Of a stretch of DNA of 64,000 nucleotides, positions 1 through 11,278 are shown piece by piece. The notes beneath the pieces are model-generated. The model was not told the DNA's origin and did not search any database. It was given only the letters and a program-made list of their open reading frames with translations. The stretch covers positions 52,017,162 through 52,081,161 of the forward strand of contig CM066995.1 in assembly GCA_033977485.1 (NCBI GenBank). The letters run 5' to 3'. This DNA comes from Hydrangea macrophylla. Taxonomy: Eukaryota > Streptophyta > Magnoliopsida > Cornales > Hydrangeaceae. The position numbers and the translations under genes are program-made. How positions within the stretch are numbered: position 1 is the stretch's first letter; every line of letters starts with the position of its first letter.

Positions 1-243
1 GCAAGGACGTCGTCCATCTGAATTAGCCCAGCGTCAGCAAGGTTTTTACCAGAAAGAAGAGCAACCCGAGTCCTCACGAGCGGTTGGAAAAGGACAGCCA
101 ACATTCTTTTTGTCGCCTTGGATGAAGTTGGACTTTGAAGCGTGGAGCGTGCTAAAAAAAAAAAAAAAAAAAATCAAAATCGAAACAGCTTTCGGAATCA
201 AACAAAAAAAAAGGGAAATCTAAGGGCCTGAAGGCAATCCTTT

Positions 244-978
244 CTAACGCGAAGCCCCTGCCAGGCGAGGAATGTCCCCAATAGGGCCTCGGATAAAGAA
301 AAATTCGTCTTTCCACTTCTTATGGGCCGACTCCAAGTCGTTAACGACATGGTGACCAGGCGCCATGTTAATAAAATATCCGGACCCATGTTTACTCCGG
401 ACATTCATAACCGTCCTGAGAGACTTCAAGTCCAACTTTACCGAATTTAAATGAGATAAAACTACAAGCCCTAGAAGGGTTACCCAACTATTCGGTACAA
501 GTTGGGAAGGGGCTAATCTATAAAAAGTCAGAAATTCGCAGAAAAAAGGGTGCAGTGGAAGCCTAACTCCCAATTTTAAAACGTAAGGGTAAAACGCTAT
601 CTCCCCTTCCTCCAAGTCAAGCACGGTATGCTTGGGACCAGGAACCCTACAGACCAGGTTGTCGGGAATTTTATACATTTCTCTAAGAAGGTCCAGTTTT
701 CTCTGCTTTAAAGAAGATATATTGGAAGGACCATCAAATCTCAAATGGGATCCCCTGGCTTGACTATCTGACCCAAACTCGTCTACTATCTTAGTATTGA
801 GGGGATGAACTGGACTGTTCCTCAAAACTAGTATGCTCGGAAGAAATTGATAAGGAAGACATGGCAAAAGGAAAGGAAGATCTGACCTAAGATACCAAAC
901 ACACGAGGAAATGAAACTCGGAAGATTATCTCCAAACACTTGGAAGAATAGTCTAAAACCGAACGAAGCAACAATCAA
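244..978 (-). CDS. antisense extra ORF of a Tat/Retand-like Ty3 element (gypsy-type transposase-like domain)
   Basis: The 244-residue reading frame carries the signature of the plant 'putative gypsy type transposon' domain (Pfam PF04195 type). A block near residues 128-180 reads EGEIAFYPYVLKLG, then LPLHPFFCEF and APSQLVPNSWVTLLGLVVL, and near residues 205-235 there is GYFIN...KKWKDEFFFIRG. In the family such frames are known as additional ORFs of Tat-lineage LTR retrotransposons, often antisense to gag-pol and lying just before the 3' LTR. That is the layout here: the ORF is on the minus strand and the adjoining LTR (1040-1634) reads plus. Its biochemical function is not known. The frame is open but may lack an exon or a C-terminus beyond 244, where a run of about 20 A is found. 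It could also be a stand-alone domesticated copy; I consider the element context more likely. Confidence 0.65.
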   Translation of the reverse strand: MIVASFGFRLFFQVFGDNLPSFISSCVWYLRSDLPFLLPCLPYQFLPSILVLRNSPVHPLNTKIVDEFGSDSQARGSHLRFDGPSNISSLKQRKLDLLREMYKIPDNLVCRVPGPKHTVLDLEEGEIAFYPYVLKLGVRLPLHPFFCEFLTFYRLAPSQLVPNSWVTLLGLVVLSHLNSVKLDLKSLRTVMNVRSKHGSGYFINMAPGHHVVNDLESAHKKWKDEFFFIRGPIGDIPRLAGASR

Positions 979-1039
979 ACCAAATAAACCTCCTTTTTAA
1001 AACCCTAATCTCGCGAATACCAAAAGGCATCATTACTTC

Positions 1040-1634
1040 TGTCACTCCGCGCCTGTATAGGGCAGAGTGACTCACGTCATTAAAATTAAAGTCCCAATCC
1101 TAGGATACGAATTGGGACCAATGAGGGGAGTAGCTGATACGACATCGTTTAGTCCCACCATCATAAAACGACACGTGGCAAAGGAAGCACAGGACGATCA
1201 CAGGGGAATCCTACCTAGTTTGAACGAGTCCATGTAGCCGTTGGACCGAGAAGACGTGGTCAGCCTCATCTCGGAAAGATAGGAGGCAGGTAGCCCCTAA
1301 TGCGTAAGTATGAGACAGGTGGCAGACTCTGTGGTAGATCAACCCAACGAACTAGTGGGGGACTGCGCCGCAAAAGCCGATGATTCTTTAACACCACTCC
1401 TTATATATACTACTGCAAATAAACAAAGGAGGTACACAATCTTTTAAAATACTAGAACACTACTGATTACTTCCTTTCCTAATCAACTGATTTAGCCATC
1501 GGAGGAGGTTCAGGGGTCCTAACCCCCCTTTGAGCCTTTCTTTCTCCTTGTGTGCAGGTTTCACCATCAAAGGAGTTATCCTCAACTGCTCCTGCTCCTG
1601 CCCTTCACCAGCTAACTCAAAATCAACCACATCA
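1040..1634 (+). mobile_element. 3' LTR of the Tat/Retand-like element
   Basis: The segment begins TGTCACTCCGCG, has a TATA box (TTATATATAC at 1401-1410) and ends in a stretch typical of plant Ty3 non-autonomous and Tat LTRs: a 'catcggaggaggttcagg' run near 1499, 'ggggtcctaacccccctt' near 1513 and a 'cttgtgtgcagg' run. The promoter reads plus, opposite to the neighbouring antisense ORF. Both ends are approximate because no second LTR lies in the window and no target duplication could be checked. Confidence 0.55.
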
Positions 1635-1774
1635 ATTTTTATTTTATTTATTTAATTAGATTCTAACCCTTTATATATTCCGTTACTTTGTCACTTGTTT
1701 ACATATTTATAATGTCTTTATATATCTTATAGGAGTAATAAATAAAAAAAATAAAAAAAAATATAAAAGACAAC

Positions 1775-1998
1775 TTAGGCCTGGCCCTGCACGGCCCGAG
1801 GCCTTAAGCCCAGCCCTAGACCCTAAGCCCGACCCAAGGCCCTAGGCCCTAGGCCCTCGGGTAGGGCCTAGAGCATGAACCCTCTAGCCCGGCCCGAGCC
1901 CGAAAGAGAGAAGGAACTCGTGGGCCAAAGCCCAAGCCTGCCCAAGCCCGATCAATGTAGGGCCGGGCCGGGCCTGATGGGCCATTTTTACATCCCTA
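1775..1998. mobile_element. GC-rich hAT-like transposon fragment
   Basis: About 220 bp of repeated GGCCCTAGGCCC / GGGCCGGGCC motifs stand out from the surrounding AT-rich DNA. The right edge, ATTTTTACATCCCTA, matches the reverse of the TAGGGATG-type terminal repeat of plant hAT elements. No left terminal repeat or 8-bp duplication is visible, so this is a truncated copy. The class call rests only on the right terminus and the typical GGGCC-rich subterminal sequence. Confidence 0.45.
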
Positions 1999-2076
1999 CC
2001 AATGACCCATATTGCAACAGAAACACGACCATTATTCAAGGAAAATCTAGGTATTTTACTAGGGTTAATTATGCAT

Positions 2077-2292
2077 TTTAAACCACTTCCCTTGTGGTTG
2101 GATGACATGGCCGCGCGCACCTCTGGGTATTATTATACCCAGATGTTTTAAGTTCCAATCTCAAGGAGGTGGCCACAGGTGATTGACCCGGACGCCCTGG
2201 CCTCGTGGGATTAGTCGAGATGCACGCAGGCTGGTCCGGACACCCACGATTACCAAAAAAATTAAAAATAAAAAATTTATAAAAAAAAAAAA
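2077..2292 (+). mobile_element. SINE-like element
   Basis: The segment contains the plant SINE 3' signature CTCGTGGGATTAGTCGAGAT followed by a CGGACACCCACGATTAC run and an A-rich tail. Upstream, CTTGTGGTTGG and AAGTTCCAATCTC could be decayed A and B boxes of a tRNA-derived RNA polymerase III promoter. SINEs encode no protein and depend on LINE machinery. The 5' limit is approximate. Confidence 0.6.
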
Positions 2293-4019
2293 CTTGTGCA
2301 CTTTATACTTAAAACTTTTACGTGTATTACACTTTGGTCCCTAATTCCAAAGATTACCTGTAAGATGTCGCTTGAGTGGTACTAGAAGCCTATTCATAGG
2401 CATTTCAGGTTTTCAGCATTATTGGTTGTTTGTGCAAGTAAATGTTGCCCTAGTTACCTCTACCTACTGCTAAAGTAGGATCATTTATTGAATGAGACAA
2501 GTTTTAAAAAAAAAATTTGGAGAGAGTGTGTAATTACTTTGGTCAGAACACGTTAAAGCACTATATATTCTACAACAATAATGTTAGACACACGCTCTAA
2601 ATCACACTCTAAATTATACTTTTACTTTAAATGTATGTACCCTGTGCTGTGTAAGTGGTGCACAGAAAAATATGAAAAATTCAAATAACACATAGTACAT
2701 GTATTTAAAGCATAAGGTGTGATTTAGGGTGTGATTTATACTTTCGATTCTACAATGGTTCAAAACATCCTTTAATGAGAGAGAGAGAGAGAGAGGGAGA
2801 GAGAGATCTGCGTCGGTCACTACACATGAAAGCACATGTTACCTAAATGGTCCAAAACCTCATTTTACATGCCCTTTATCGTGACAAATCACATGCGACC
2901 ATTTGAATGTCTAATCGTTCGAGTGGTAATGGTAGCATCTTGTACTTGAACTAATGACTCATTCACTTTATATCCAACACCTTTTTTGGCTGCATATGTT
3001 GTACAGTATCTAATTTCAATCGATCTTAATTGATCTCTCATATAAGTAATCACTTTGTCAAAATATTTTTTTTCTCTTGATAGGAAGATAGTGAGATGAC
3101 TCCATGTGCTCCTTTGAGCAAGCTATACCATAAGTTTGATTACGCCTCCATAATTAGTTCAATACAAGTCTATCATTTAATCTACTTTCTTTAAAGTTTT
3201 TTTTTTCCTTTTCAAATAAACCAGAGATTCAATGTGAAACTACAATTAAAGATTGTAAAATTTCTACCGTTCGAGACTGTTCACGCTTTCTCAAAACTCA
3301 TAAGGCTTGCTTCGTCCTCAATTTTGCTCTCATACCAATCGCCGAGTTGCTGAGTGAACAATGAGCTCGCAGCTTAGATCAATTTTCACTCAACTCAAGC
3401 ACAAGTTCCCTGGACTAATATTGGGTTTCTTTTCATGTGATCACACCTTTTTTCAAATTTTTTTTTTTTTTATTACTGTTATGGATGAAAGGCCTTCAAT
3501 ATTGGTCATTTGTGCTACTATTTTTTTTATTTTTTATTTTGTTTACTGTTATGGATGAAAGGCCTTCAATAGTGGTCATTTGTGCTACTAATGTGATAAT
3601 TTTCGATCAATTTTTCAAGGGAATTGTTATTAGCTCTCCAAAAATTATTAAATGCACTCTATGGTACCATTTCCAAAGCATATTATATCATCATTATTAT
3701 GCACACTATAGAGTGTATTTAGTAATCCATGGAGTGTGAATAGCAGTTTCTTTTTTCAAACAATTAGTGATGGGAGGTTTTTAGCAAAAAAAAAAAAAAT
3801 GATTAGTGATGGGAGGTTGATGTTCGACTAATTGAAAGTTTGAAGACCAAAACTTTGCAATTTAAACATTAGAATGAAAAGTGAAAATCGATGTATAGGT
3901 TAGGGCAAATTGCATCCTACCCTTGAATAAAATTCAATATTTAGTAGGATTTGGTATGATTACCATATAGATATGAATCAAATTTGTAACAGATCATTTT
4001 TGTACATTGAGTAAAGATT
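2293..4019. other. AT-rich spacer without a recognisable gene
   Basis: I see no coding sequence. It holds a (GA)n microsatellite at about 2778-2809, several A/T runs and a local duplication described separately. Short open frames here are low-complexity and lack any domain. Confidence 0.6.
3473..3590 (+). repeat. local 70-bp tandem duplication
   Basis: A 48-bp segment beginning TTACTGTTATGGATGAAAGG occurs at 3473-3520 and again at 3543-3590 with one mismatch. A T-rich filler separates the copies, giving a 70-bp period. This looks like a recent replication-slippage duplication. Confidence 0.85.
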
Positions 4020-4155
4020 GGGATACACCTAAAGATAATTCAAAAAATGTGTCTACATCTCTCATATAATGTCACTGGTTCTCAACATGACACAGGCGAG
4101 AGATAGACACAATTTTTAGATTGTCTCCCAAAAATTGTGTCTTTGGGTGTGTCCC
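4020..4155. mobile_element. 136-bp fold-back MITE
   Basis: The left arm starts GGGATACACCTAAAGATAATT. The right arm, read in reverse, starts GGGACACACCCAAAGACACAATT, and matching continues through TGTGTCTA...CTCTC on both sides. Nearly the whole element can fold into one imperfect hairpin. No transposase is encoded. The superfamily is undecided because the target duplication is unclear. Confidence 0.6.
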
Positions 4156-5559
4156 ATATATTATTACCCTTGTACATTTTACATACATAGCAAATCATTT
4201 AATACATAAAACTATCTCAAGGAATTTCTTACGGTCTTTAACATTTGGCCTTTGCACCTTTTTTAAACCACAAAAGTCCCTAATTTATTTTTAGTGAAAA
4301 TCAAATAATGATGGGACCCGCTCTTAACTTCTAAAAGAAATAAAAATAACTTGTACATGACCTCCACTACTTAGTGATAATGACTATTTCCTTTTTCTTC
4401 CTAAAACACTCTGCATATAAAATGAAAGTGATAGGCTGTAACTATGTAAACTTTGGTACCATCCACACTGGATCAGCACCCTGCTCAAGATAGCTACATC
4501 TGACATGGATGAGCATCACATTAGCTTTATCTATTCAAAGATATATATATGCAAATTCTATTCCTTTTTCTATCTTCATGTGGAGATTGGGGAAAAGACG
4601 AGGTCATTGAAAGAGACCTATGTAACAAAAGACAAAGTCTTGAATTTCTTAGCTTTAATGATATGGTCCAATGGTGTTTTATTTAGTGATATTCACTATT
4701 CTTGACATTAAAATTATTCATACTTTATTTTCTTTTTGTAAACATTAGCATGTAATTTGTTGGCTCCTCCAAATTTATTTTGTTTTTTTTTTTTTTTTTT
4801 TTTTTTGTTAAATGGTGTGTCATCACTAAATTTTGTTGTGTTCAAATAATGTCAATTCTAGGAATTGTACAAGAATAAAAGTTAGGATTGATTGGTGAAA
4901 AATCACCTATTTGCAAAAGAGATTCATTATTTTGTGAAAATTGTCATAATTTAGATTCTCCAAACGATGATTTTTTTTTTTTTGAAGTATGATGAAGCCC
5001 ATTATACAAAATATTAATATTATATGAAACATATAGTCAATCTTACAAGAGTAATACTTGGGATATAACCATTCACACAATTTTTGAGACACAACTCAAA
5101 AGATTTGTCTATCTCCGACGAGGGCGACCACCACCAATAGCCACCATCTCCAACCAATGATGTGTGTCCGGCGTTAGCGAATCGTCTTCTCCGGCCAATA
5201 TATCCCTTGAATCTGATGCTCCCTCCGACAACAAACTCCTACACCATAACCAACGATGTGTGTCTGACATTAGCAAAGTCGTCTTCTCCGGCCAACATCT
5301 CCCATGAATTTGAAGCTCTTGTAACACACTCCAATGCTTTGCTTGGTTTATAGTCAAGCCATCTTCTAAGAACCTTCATTTTCATATTTGAATTTGGGAT
5401 CTATTCTATTGTGATTGGACTGTTCACATGATTGTTGTTTGCTTTAATGCTTTAGAGAGAGACGAATGAGGCATTTTTTTTAAAGTTATCATTTGATTGG
5501 GAAGGCTTGTTAATTACACCCATAATATTCATAACTGTGTTAATTGGTTTAGGGCTGTT
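4156..5559. other. AT-rich spacer with a short direct repeat
   Basis: There is no gene I can support. A T-run of about 26 bases lies near 4780-4806. A 53-bp direct repeat with the core GTCGTCTTCTCCGGCCAA lies at 5155-5207 and 5252-5304, about 97 bp apart. It makes short frames on both strands, but they match nothing I recognise. Confidence 0.5.
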
Positions 5560-5782
5560 TGTCACGCCCCGGAGCAGCAAAAATAGAGAAAAATACATTT
5601 CCTTTTTGGGTCTATAGGGAATGATGGGTGAAGGTCACTAAATTGTCCACACCATACAGTACTAGTCACCAAACAGTAATAAGAGTTGTAATAAAACCAA
5701 TCAGAGATATATTACAAAAGTCCTAGCTATTACAATATTAGAGTCTATGACAATATTATAAAAGGTCTGGAAGCAACATATG

Positions 5783-6406
5783 TTCCACCAACAATGTGAC
5801 GAAACCCGTAACACGATTAATGCCTCGGACCGTTCTACTGTCAGATTCAAAGGGAAACCGCGACCCAACACCTATAACAGATGCGAACCTTGGTATAAAG
5901 GATGAAGACGCCACAATCAAGGATGGAAAACTCGATTGATAAGTCCAGGTATGAACACCACAGAGTAAATCTGATAAGTTCGAATAGTTCTTCAAAGAAC
6001 CAAAGAGAAAACTCTCACAATATTATTAATGATCAAAACTGAATATTACAAACCCTAAACTGTTTAAATAGCTGAGGCTTACGGGTGGGCCCTATAAGCC
6101 AACGAAATATTATGGCCCAATATAATTCACCCCAAAACTAAAATAAAAACAAACTAACAAATATGAAAAGTTCCTAAGTTGGCATGCAAGCCTATAATTT
6201 ATTTTAGAGCTTGAATCATAGACACCCAGCCTTGTGGATCACTAGTATCCTCCTTTGGGCCACAAAGATTAGTCTCAACCCAAATTTGTTGAACCAGCCC
6301 ATTGAGATTGTCCTTGAACCGTTTTGCTCGCGCCCTTGTAACTGGACCAATTGGCACGTGGTTCGGGTCCGCATTCCACCTTGTGCTAGCCGCCATGTTC
6401 TCATCA
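5783..6406 (-). repeat. element A 3' LTR
   Basis: This is a direct repeat of 9599-10231 with about a dozen differences over 620 bp, implying a fairly recent insertion. In minus orientation it begins TGATGAGAACATGG. Its terminal few bases at 5783 are altered compared with the other LTR, which ends ...CGTATCA. It contains the last part of the pol reading frame. Confidence 0.9.
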
Positions 6407-6438
6407 TTCCCCTCCTCTTGAAAAGGATTTATCCTCAA
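6199..6438 (-). pseudogene. element A polyprotein C-terminus overlapping the 3' LTR
   Basis: The frame contains NPFQEEGNDEN, then GPVTRARAKRFKDNLNGLVQ, which is characteristic of the C-terminal tail after integrase in some plant Ty3 polyproteins. Most of it is encoded inside the 3' LTR, so the same sequence lies in the 5' LTR (10036-10254), where it would not be translated as part of pol. It is in a different frame from the upstream integrase tail: a one-base shift lies near 6440. Confidence 0.7.
6407..6420 (-). other. element A polypurine tract
   Basis: Read on the minus strand, AAGAGGAGGGGAA lies immediately before the start of the 3' LTR. This is the expected position for the plus-strand DNA primer. 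Confidence 0.8.
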
Positions 6439-6683
6439 ATGTCACCTACATCAAAAGGAGATAAATCAGCAACATTGAAAGTAGTAATAACATTATACTC
6501 ACCAGGCAACTCTAGCTTGTAGGCATTATCATTGATGCGCTCAAGAACTTGAAAAGGATCGTCGCCTCGGGGAAGCAATTTAGAACGCCTTTGTGCAGGA
6601 AATCTTTCTTTTCGCATGTGTACCCAAACCCAATCTCCGGGTTCAAAGATGATATTGCGTCGCCCTTTGTTAGCTTGCGTCAC
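6435..6683 (-). pseudogene. element A integrase C-terminal (GPY/F-like) region
   Basis: Recognisable blocks are EPGDWVWVHMRKERFPAQRR, KLLPRGDDPFQVLERINDNA and NVADLSPFDVGD, the usual end of plant Ty3 integrase. The preceding family block runs directly on from the RNase H-integrase frame, but a frameshift and a short deletion at about 6780-6815 separate the two. About 25 residues appear lost between two EY dipeptides, consistent with a short-homology deletion. Confidence 0.75.
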
Positions 6684-6763
6684 ATATTGCTCCGTTCTTC
6701 GCTCAATATTGAGCCTTGCTTTCTCATGAATGTGCTTAACAAAATCTGCTTTCTTTTTGCCAT

Positions 6764-7915
6764 CTAAATTAACATACTCAGTAACAGAATGGATGGTACG
6801 ATTATAAGCAAACTAACATGTGGTAAACATTCTTCCCATGTTTTGATGTTCTTTTTAATAATAGCCCTTAACAAAGTAGATAAAGTCCTATTTACTACTT
6901 CGGTTTGACCATCAGTTTGTGGATGACAAGTAGTAGAAAATAATAACTTAGTCCCCAACTTACACCACAAGGTCTTCCAAAAGTAACTCAAGAACTTAAC
7001 ATCCCTATCTGAAACAATGGTTCTAGGCATACCATGTAATCTCACAATCTCCTTAAAGAACAAATCAGCAACATGTGAAGCATCATCAGTTTTGTGACAT
7101 GGAATAAAATGTGCTATCTTGGAAAATTTATCCACAACCACAAAAATTGAGTCTCGACCGTGTTTAGTCCTAGGTAAACCTAACACAAAATCCATTGAAA
7201 TATCAATCCATGGTTCACTAGGAATTGGAAGAGGTGTGTATAAGCCATGGGGTTGTACTCTAGATTTCGCTCGCCTACATGTGACACATCTACCACAAAT
7301 CCTCTCAACATCTTGTTTCATGCGTGGCCAAAAGAAGTGTTCTTGCAAAACGGCTAATGTTTTAACTACCCCAAAATCTCCCATTAACCCTCCCCCATGT
7401 AACTCTGTCACAAGCAACTCTCTCACAGAACAATTTGGAATGCACAATTTTTTTTCTCGAAATAAAAACCCCTCATGCCTATAGAATTTATTATGGGCAA
7501 TTTTTTCACAAGATTCAAACTCTTCACTAAAATCTAGGTCTAAAGGATACAATTCTTTAATATGCTCAAAACCAAGAATCTTAGCATCAAGAGTGGAGAT
7601 TAGAATGTACCTTCGAGAAAGTGCATCAGCAACGATGTTCTCCTTACCTTGTTTATATCGTATGACGTATGGAAACGTCTCAATGAATTCAACCCATCGT
7701 GCATGTCTCTTGTTCAGCTTGTGTTGGACTTTAAGGTGCTTTAAAGACTCATGATCGGTGTGAATCATGAACTCTTTTGGCCTCAGGTAATGCTGCCATG
7801 TCTCTAAAGCTCGAACCAATGCGTACATCTCTTTGTCATAAGTGGGATAGTTTAAGGCAGCCCCACTTAACTTCTCACTAAAATATGCAATTGGTCGTCC
7901 TTCTTGCATAAGCAC
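6764..7915 (-). pseudogene. element A RNase H-integrase fragment of pol
   Basis: The frame opens in the middle of RNase H ([20 protein letters not shown], then [11 protein letters not shown] and the ADALSR tether). It continues through the integrase zinc-binding region ([12 protein letters not shown]) and the DDE core: D in [12 protein letters not shown] in [10 protein letters not shown] in [13 protein letters not shown]. The frame ends after CLPHVS because of a frameshift. The RT and first RNase H residues are absent, so no active pol can be made from this copy. Confidence 0.9.
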
Positions 7916-7926
7916 CTGGCCAATAC

Positions 7927-8763
7927 CTAATCCTCCAATTCAACATAGTGTTGCAATTCCACTGCATTGGCAATTTCCCGATTCAACCCAACTAAGAATC
8001 TAGCCATTGTAGCCTCTCGATCTTCCTCTACATTCGCTCGAATCATAGCAACTTCCATCTCCTTATAATATTCTTCTACACTCCTATTACCTTGCCTCAA
8101 ACTTGGCAACCTATTATACAACTCCCGATAGTAGTAGCTTGGAATGAACCGCTTCCTCATAATAGTTTTCATCTCCTCCCATGTCTCTATTGGATGCTCC
8201 CTATTTTTCCTCCTATTTAGTACCAATTGATCCCACCAAATAATAGCATAATTAGAAAATTCAATGGCAGTAAGTTTTACTTTCTTAATCTTGGAGTAAT
8301 TATGGCAATCGAATACTAATTCCACCTTCTTCTCCCATTCAAGATATGCTTCCGGATCAGTCTTTCCTTGAAACGAAGGAATCTTCATCTTAATACTACC
8401 CAAATTATTAACTTCCCGATTCCTAACTTCTCTAAACCTAACTTCTCTACCCCGACCGCCATATCTCCTATGATTATCTATTGACTCCCAATCATTTTCT
8501 TCATCAAAGTCTTCCCCAAAATACTCCTCATCTTCAGCTCTCACTCGCCTTGGTTGAACTCTCTCCCCTCTTTGTACATTATGAACATTTTGTTGTTGCC
8601 TCTGTGGTGTACCCTCTTCAACTCTATCCAATCTCTCATGTATCAGTTCCAATTCTGCCCTCATCATCCGCCTCATCTCTCCCACTAAAGCTTGAATTTG
8701 TAGATTCGTAACAACCGGCTGTTGAGCCTCTTCATTTGTGACTCTTCCCTGATCTTGAGCCAT
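7927..8763 (-). CDS. element A gag (capsid-like) protein
   Basis: The 278-residue open frame has an acidic/arginine-rich N-terminal half followed by a retrotransposon gag domain at about residues 125-270. Blocks include [50 protein letters not shown] and a [13 protein letters not shown] run. The gag domain would assemble the virus-like particle. The start ATG at 8763 follows a long leader downstream of the primer-binding site. The frame stops just after the VELED block, exactly where the deletion joins it to RNase H, so the zinc knuckle is missing. Confidence 0.88.
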   Translation of the reverse strand: MAQDQGRVTNEEAQQPVVTNLQIQALVGEMRRMMRAELELIHERLDRVEEGTPQRQQQNVHNVQRGERVQPRRVRAEDEEYFGEDFDEENDWESIDNHRRYGGRGREVRFREVRNREVNNLGSIKMKIPSFQGKTDPEAYLEWEKKVELVFDCHNYSKIKKVKLTAIEFSNYAIIWWDQLVLNRRKNREHPIETWEEMKTIMRKRFIPSYYYRELYNRLPSLRQGNRSVEEYYKEMEVAMIRANVEEDREATMARFLVGLNREIANAVELQHYVELED

Positions 8764-9584
8764 AATCCCTGCAAGAATGGATTAGAAATAGAACAGATCC
8801 TCACTACACTCCCTCATGTGTTTCACTCAAGAATATGATTCACTCGTGTTTACACTCAAAAATCAAGTCGGCTTTTACTCTCTTATGTGCTCACCACTCC
8901 TGCCTTTTTCCACTCGTAGTAATTCTCACTTAGTTCTTATGCAACTGATCAAACAGTGACCAGAATTTCTCAGTAACAATCCACACCCAAACTAGACCAA
9001 TCAAATTTGGAAGTTGAAAGCACGACTAAAACGAACGCGGATGGCTAGGTTTCCAAAAGCACAACAAAAAAAAAAATAGAATTTTCGGAAATTTTTTTTC
9101 ACACTATGGAGTAAGGTCAGATTTGGACTCCTTAGACCCCCAATATTGTAAAACAAAAATAAAATTTTAAGCCGAGTTTTTGTATTTTTTTTTATCGCGA
9201 CTTACCGATCTCTTCTCTTCTCTTCTCTTATCTTATCTTCTTTTCTTTTCTTCTCTTTTTTTTTTCTTTTTTTTTTGAATAATCAGGCAGACTTCACAGT
9301 TCACGTATCTGATTCAGAAACCCTAATTCCCGAGAAGGAAAAAACCACAATAACAACGATCACGAGAATGAACAATCACGAAGTAACAAGAGCAAATCAC
9401 AGATCAGATTCGCAAACCCTAAACACGAAATTCCAGATCGTAATCGAACACCTTTTTTTTATACGGTTCAAAAACGAGAACGAATAAGAAAATGAACAGA
9501 AACAAAAACGACTAAGAACAAAACCAGAAGAAACGAATAAGAACAGAAACAAAAAAGATATGATAAACCTGAGACTAGAACCTG
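8764..9584 (-). other. element A untranslated leader
   Basis: This segment between primer-binding site and gag encodes no recognised domain. It includes a pyrimidine-rich tract on the plus strand (about 9211-9275, TCTTC repeats), which is purine-rich in the element's own sense. Confidence 0.7.
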
Positions 9585-9596
9585 GCTCTGATACCA
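9585..9596 (-). other. element A primer-binding site (initiator tRNA-Met)
   Basis: Read on the minus strand the sequence is TGGTATCAGAGC, two bases after the end of the 5' LTR. It is complementary to the 3' end of plant initiator methionine tRNA. Confidence 0.92.
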
Positions 9597-9598
9597 AC

Positions 9599-10231
9599 TG
9601 ATACGAACCCCGCCAACAATGTGACAAAACCCGTAACACGATTAATGCCTCGGACCGTTCTACTGTCAGATTCAAAGGAAAACCGCGACCCAACACCTAT
9701 AACAGATGCGAACCTTGGTATAAAGGATGAAGACGCCACAATCAAGGATGGAAAACTCGATTGATAAGTCCAGGTATGAACGCCACAGAGTAAATCTGAT
9801 AAGTTCGAATAGTTCTTCAAAGAACCAAAGAGAAAACTCTCACAATATTATTAATGATCAAAACTGAATATTACAAACCCTAAACTGTTTAAATAGCTGA
9901 GGCTTACGGGTGGGCCCTATAAGCCAATGAAATATTATGGCCCAATATAATTCACCCCAAAACTAAAATAAAAACAAACTAACAAATATGAAAAGTTCCT
10001 AAGTTGGCATGCAAGCCTATAATTTATTTTAGAGCTTGAATCATGGACACCCAGCCTTATGGATCACTAGTATCCTCCTTTGGGCCACAAAGATTAGTCT
10101 CAACCCAAATTTGTTGAACCAACCCATTGAGATTGTCCTTGAACCATTTTGCTTGCGCCCTTGTAACTGGACCAATTGGCACATGCTTCGGGTCCGCATT
10201 CCACATTGTGCTAGCCGCCATGTTCTCATCA
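9599..10231 (-). repeat. element A 5' LTR
   Basis: This 633-bp direct repeat of 5783-6406 has TG...CA termini in minus orientation. A TATA-like CTATTTAAA lies near 9885-9897. The ATATG target duplication follows at 10232. Confidence 0.92.
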
Positions 10232-10639
10232 ATATGCCCAAGTATCAAATATAAAAGTCTATAGCATGAGTATAAACTAATAACTATCTACGGCTTTAGC
10301 TGGCGTAAACGTAGTTATTAGTGTAGTAGTCTTCTCCTACATAACCGTCCTCGGTGGGGCTACTCTCTGCATGTTCTTCCTCCATGTAGTAGCCACTATT
10401 GTAAGCTCCATCACCTACATTATCAGGAACAGGGTAGTCTAAATGGGGAATGTCCAGGTAACAACGACAGTCAGCTTACTGAGAGCTGAGTGAATATAAA
10501 CTAATAGGGTACAAGTTGCATAACGCAATAAGAAGTTATGAAATGAATAAGATTTAGTGGTCTGATTATTCCAAGACCGATTACCAACATACTCTGACTG
10601 AAAGATCAGACTTAATAGTTTAACTCATATAGATACACC

Positions 10640-10975
10640 ATCATTGCGTCCACTGCTTTTAAGAGCATATTCACAGCTCACCGCTTGTCATGGACTCCAC
10701 GTCAGTCCATCCCCAGCTTTTAAGAATATATCACCGCTCACTACAATACAGGGGGCACAACATTTCAAATAGTAGCATATCATCCTGTTGCCATGACTTT
10801 GCGATGTCTACCAATAATCCTAGCTCACTGCCTTTTAATAGCATATTAACAGCTCATCGGCTTTTAAGAACACATCATGGATCACCAGGCTATCTTAGGA
10901 CTACTTGGTCCAGCTCACCGCCTTTTAAGAACATATAACTGGTCACCGACTTTTAAGAACATATCATGACCAAGT
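10640..10975. repeat. degenerate short tandem repeats in LTR H
   Basis: The motif CTTTTAAGAACATAT, followed by TCACCG-like sequence, recurs about seven times with irregular spacing (for example near 10649, 10718, 10863, 10921 and 10951). A comparable but different repeat block is found in the LTRs of element F (49570-49915). Confidence 0.7.
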
Positions 10976-11278
10976 GTCCGCCCACATACCATTCCCAGAA
11001 CTTAACAAACCTACCTAAGTTTCGTACTAACACCGATACATGACTTCCCATTTGTGGCATGACTACTCTGATAAAAATAAAACGGATATCGAACTTGATC
11101 ATGAATGACACTTTAACTAACATTATCACGTTAATCCATTATTTACCCTCGTACTTATCTTTGGTATCACATTATCCCTAATTATCCCAATAGTCGCATA
11201 ATGAAAGTCCGAATAAAAAATCGAATGATCAAACCCTTATATAATAAACAAGAGGAACTATCCAAAATTTGTGACTCC

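Larger units (their letters stand above)
5783..10231 (-). mobile_element. Ty3/gypsy element 'A', internally deleted, CRM-like
   Basis: Two LTRs of about 0.63 kb (about 98% alike by eye) enclose gag and the distal half of pol on the minus strand. ATATG flanks both sides (5778-5782 and 10232-10236) as a 5-bp target duplication. The primer-binding site is complementary to initiator tRNA-Met and a polypurine tract abuts the 3' LTR. Protease, zinc knuckle, reverse transcriptase and the start of RNase H are missing: gag is joined directly to RNase H near 7926. The pol end continues into the 3' LTR, as described for centromeric CRM chromoviruses; the lineage call is inference. It sits inside solo LTR H. 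Confidence 0.9.

Noticed and set aside
5109..5357. Frames on both strands over the 53-bp direct repeat as a gene
   Set aside because: They are produced by the repeat itself and show no domain.
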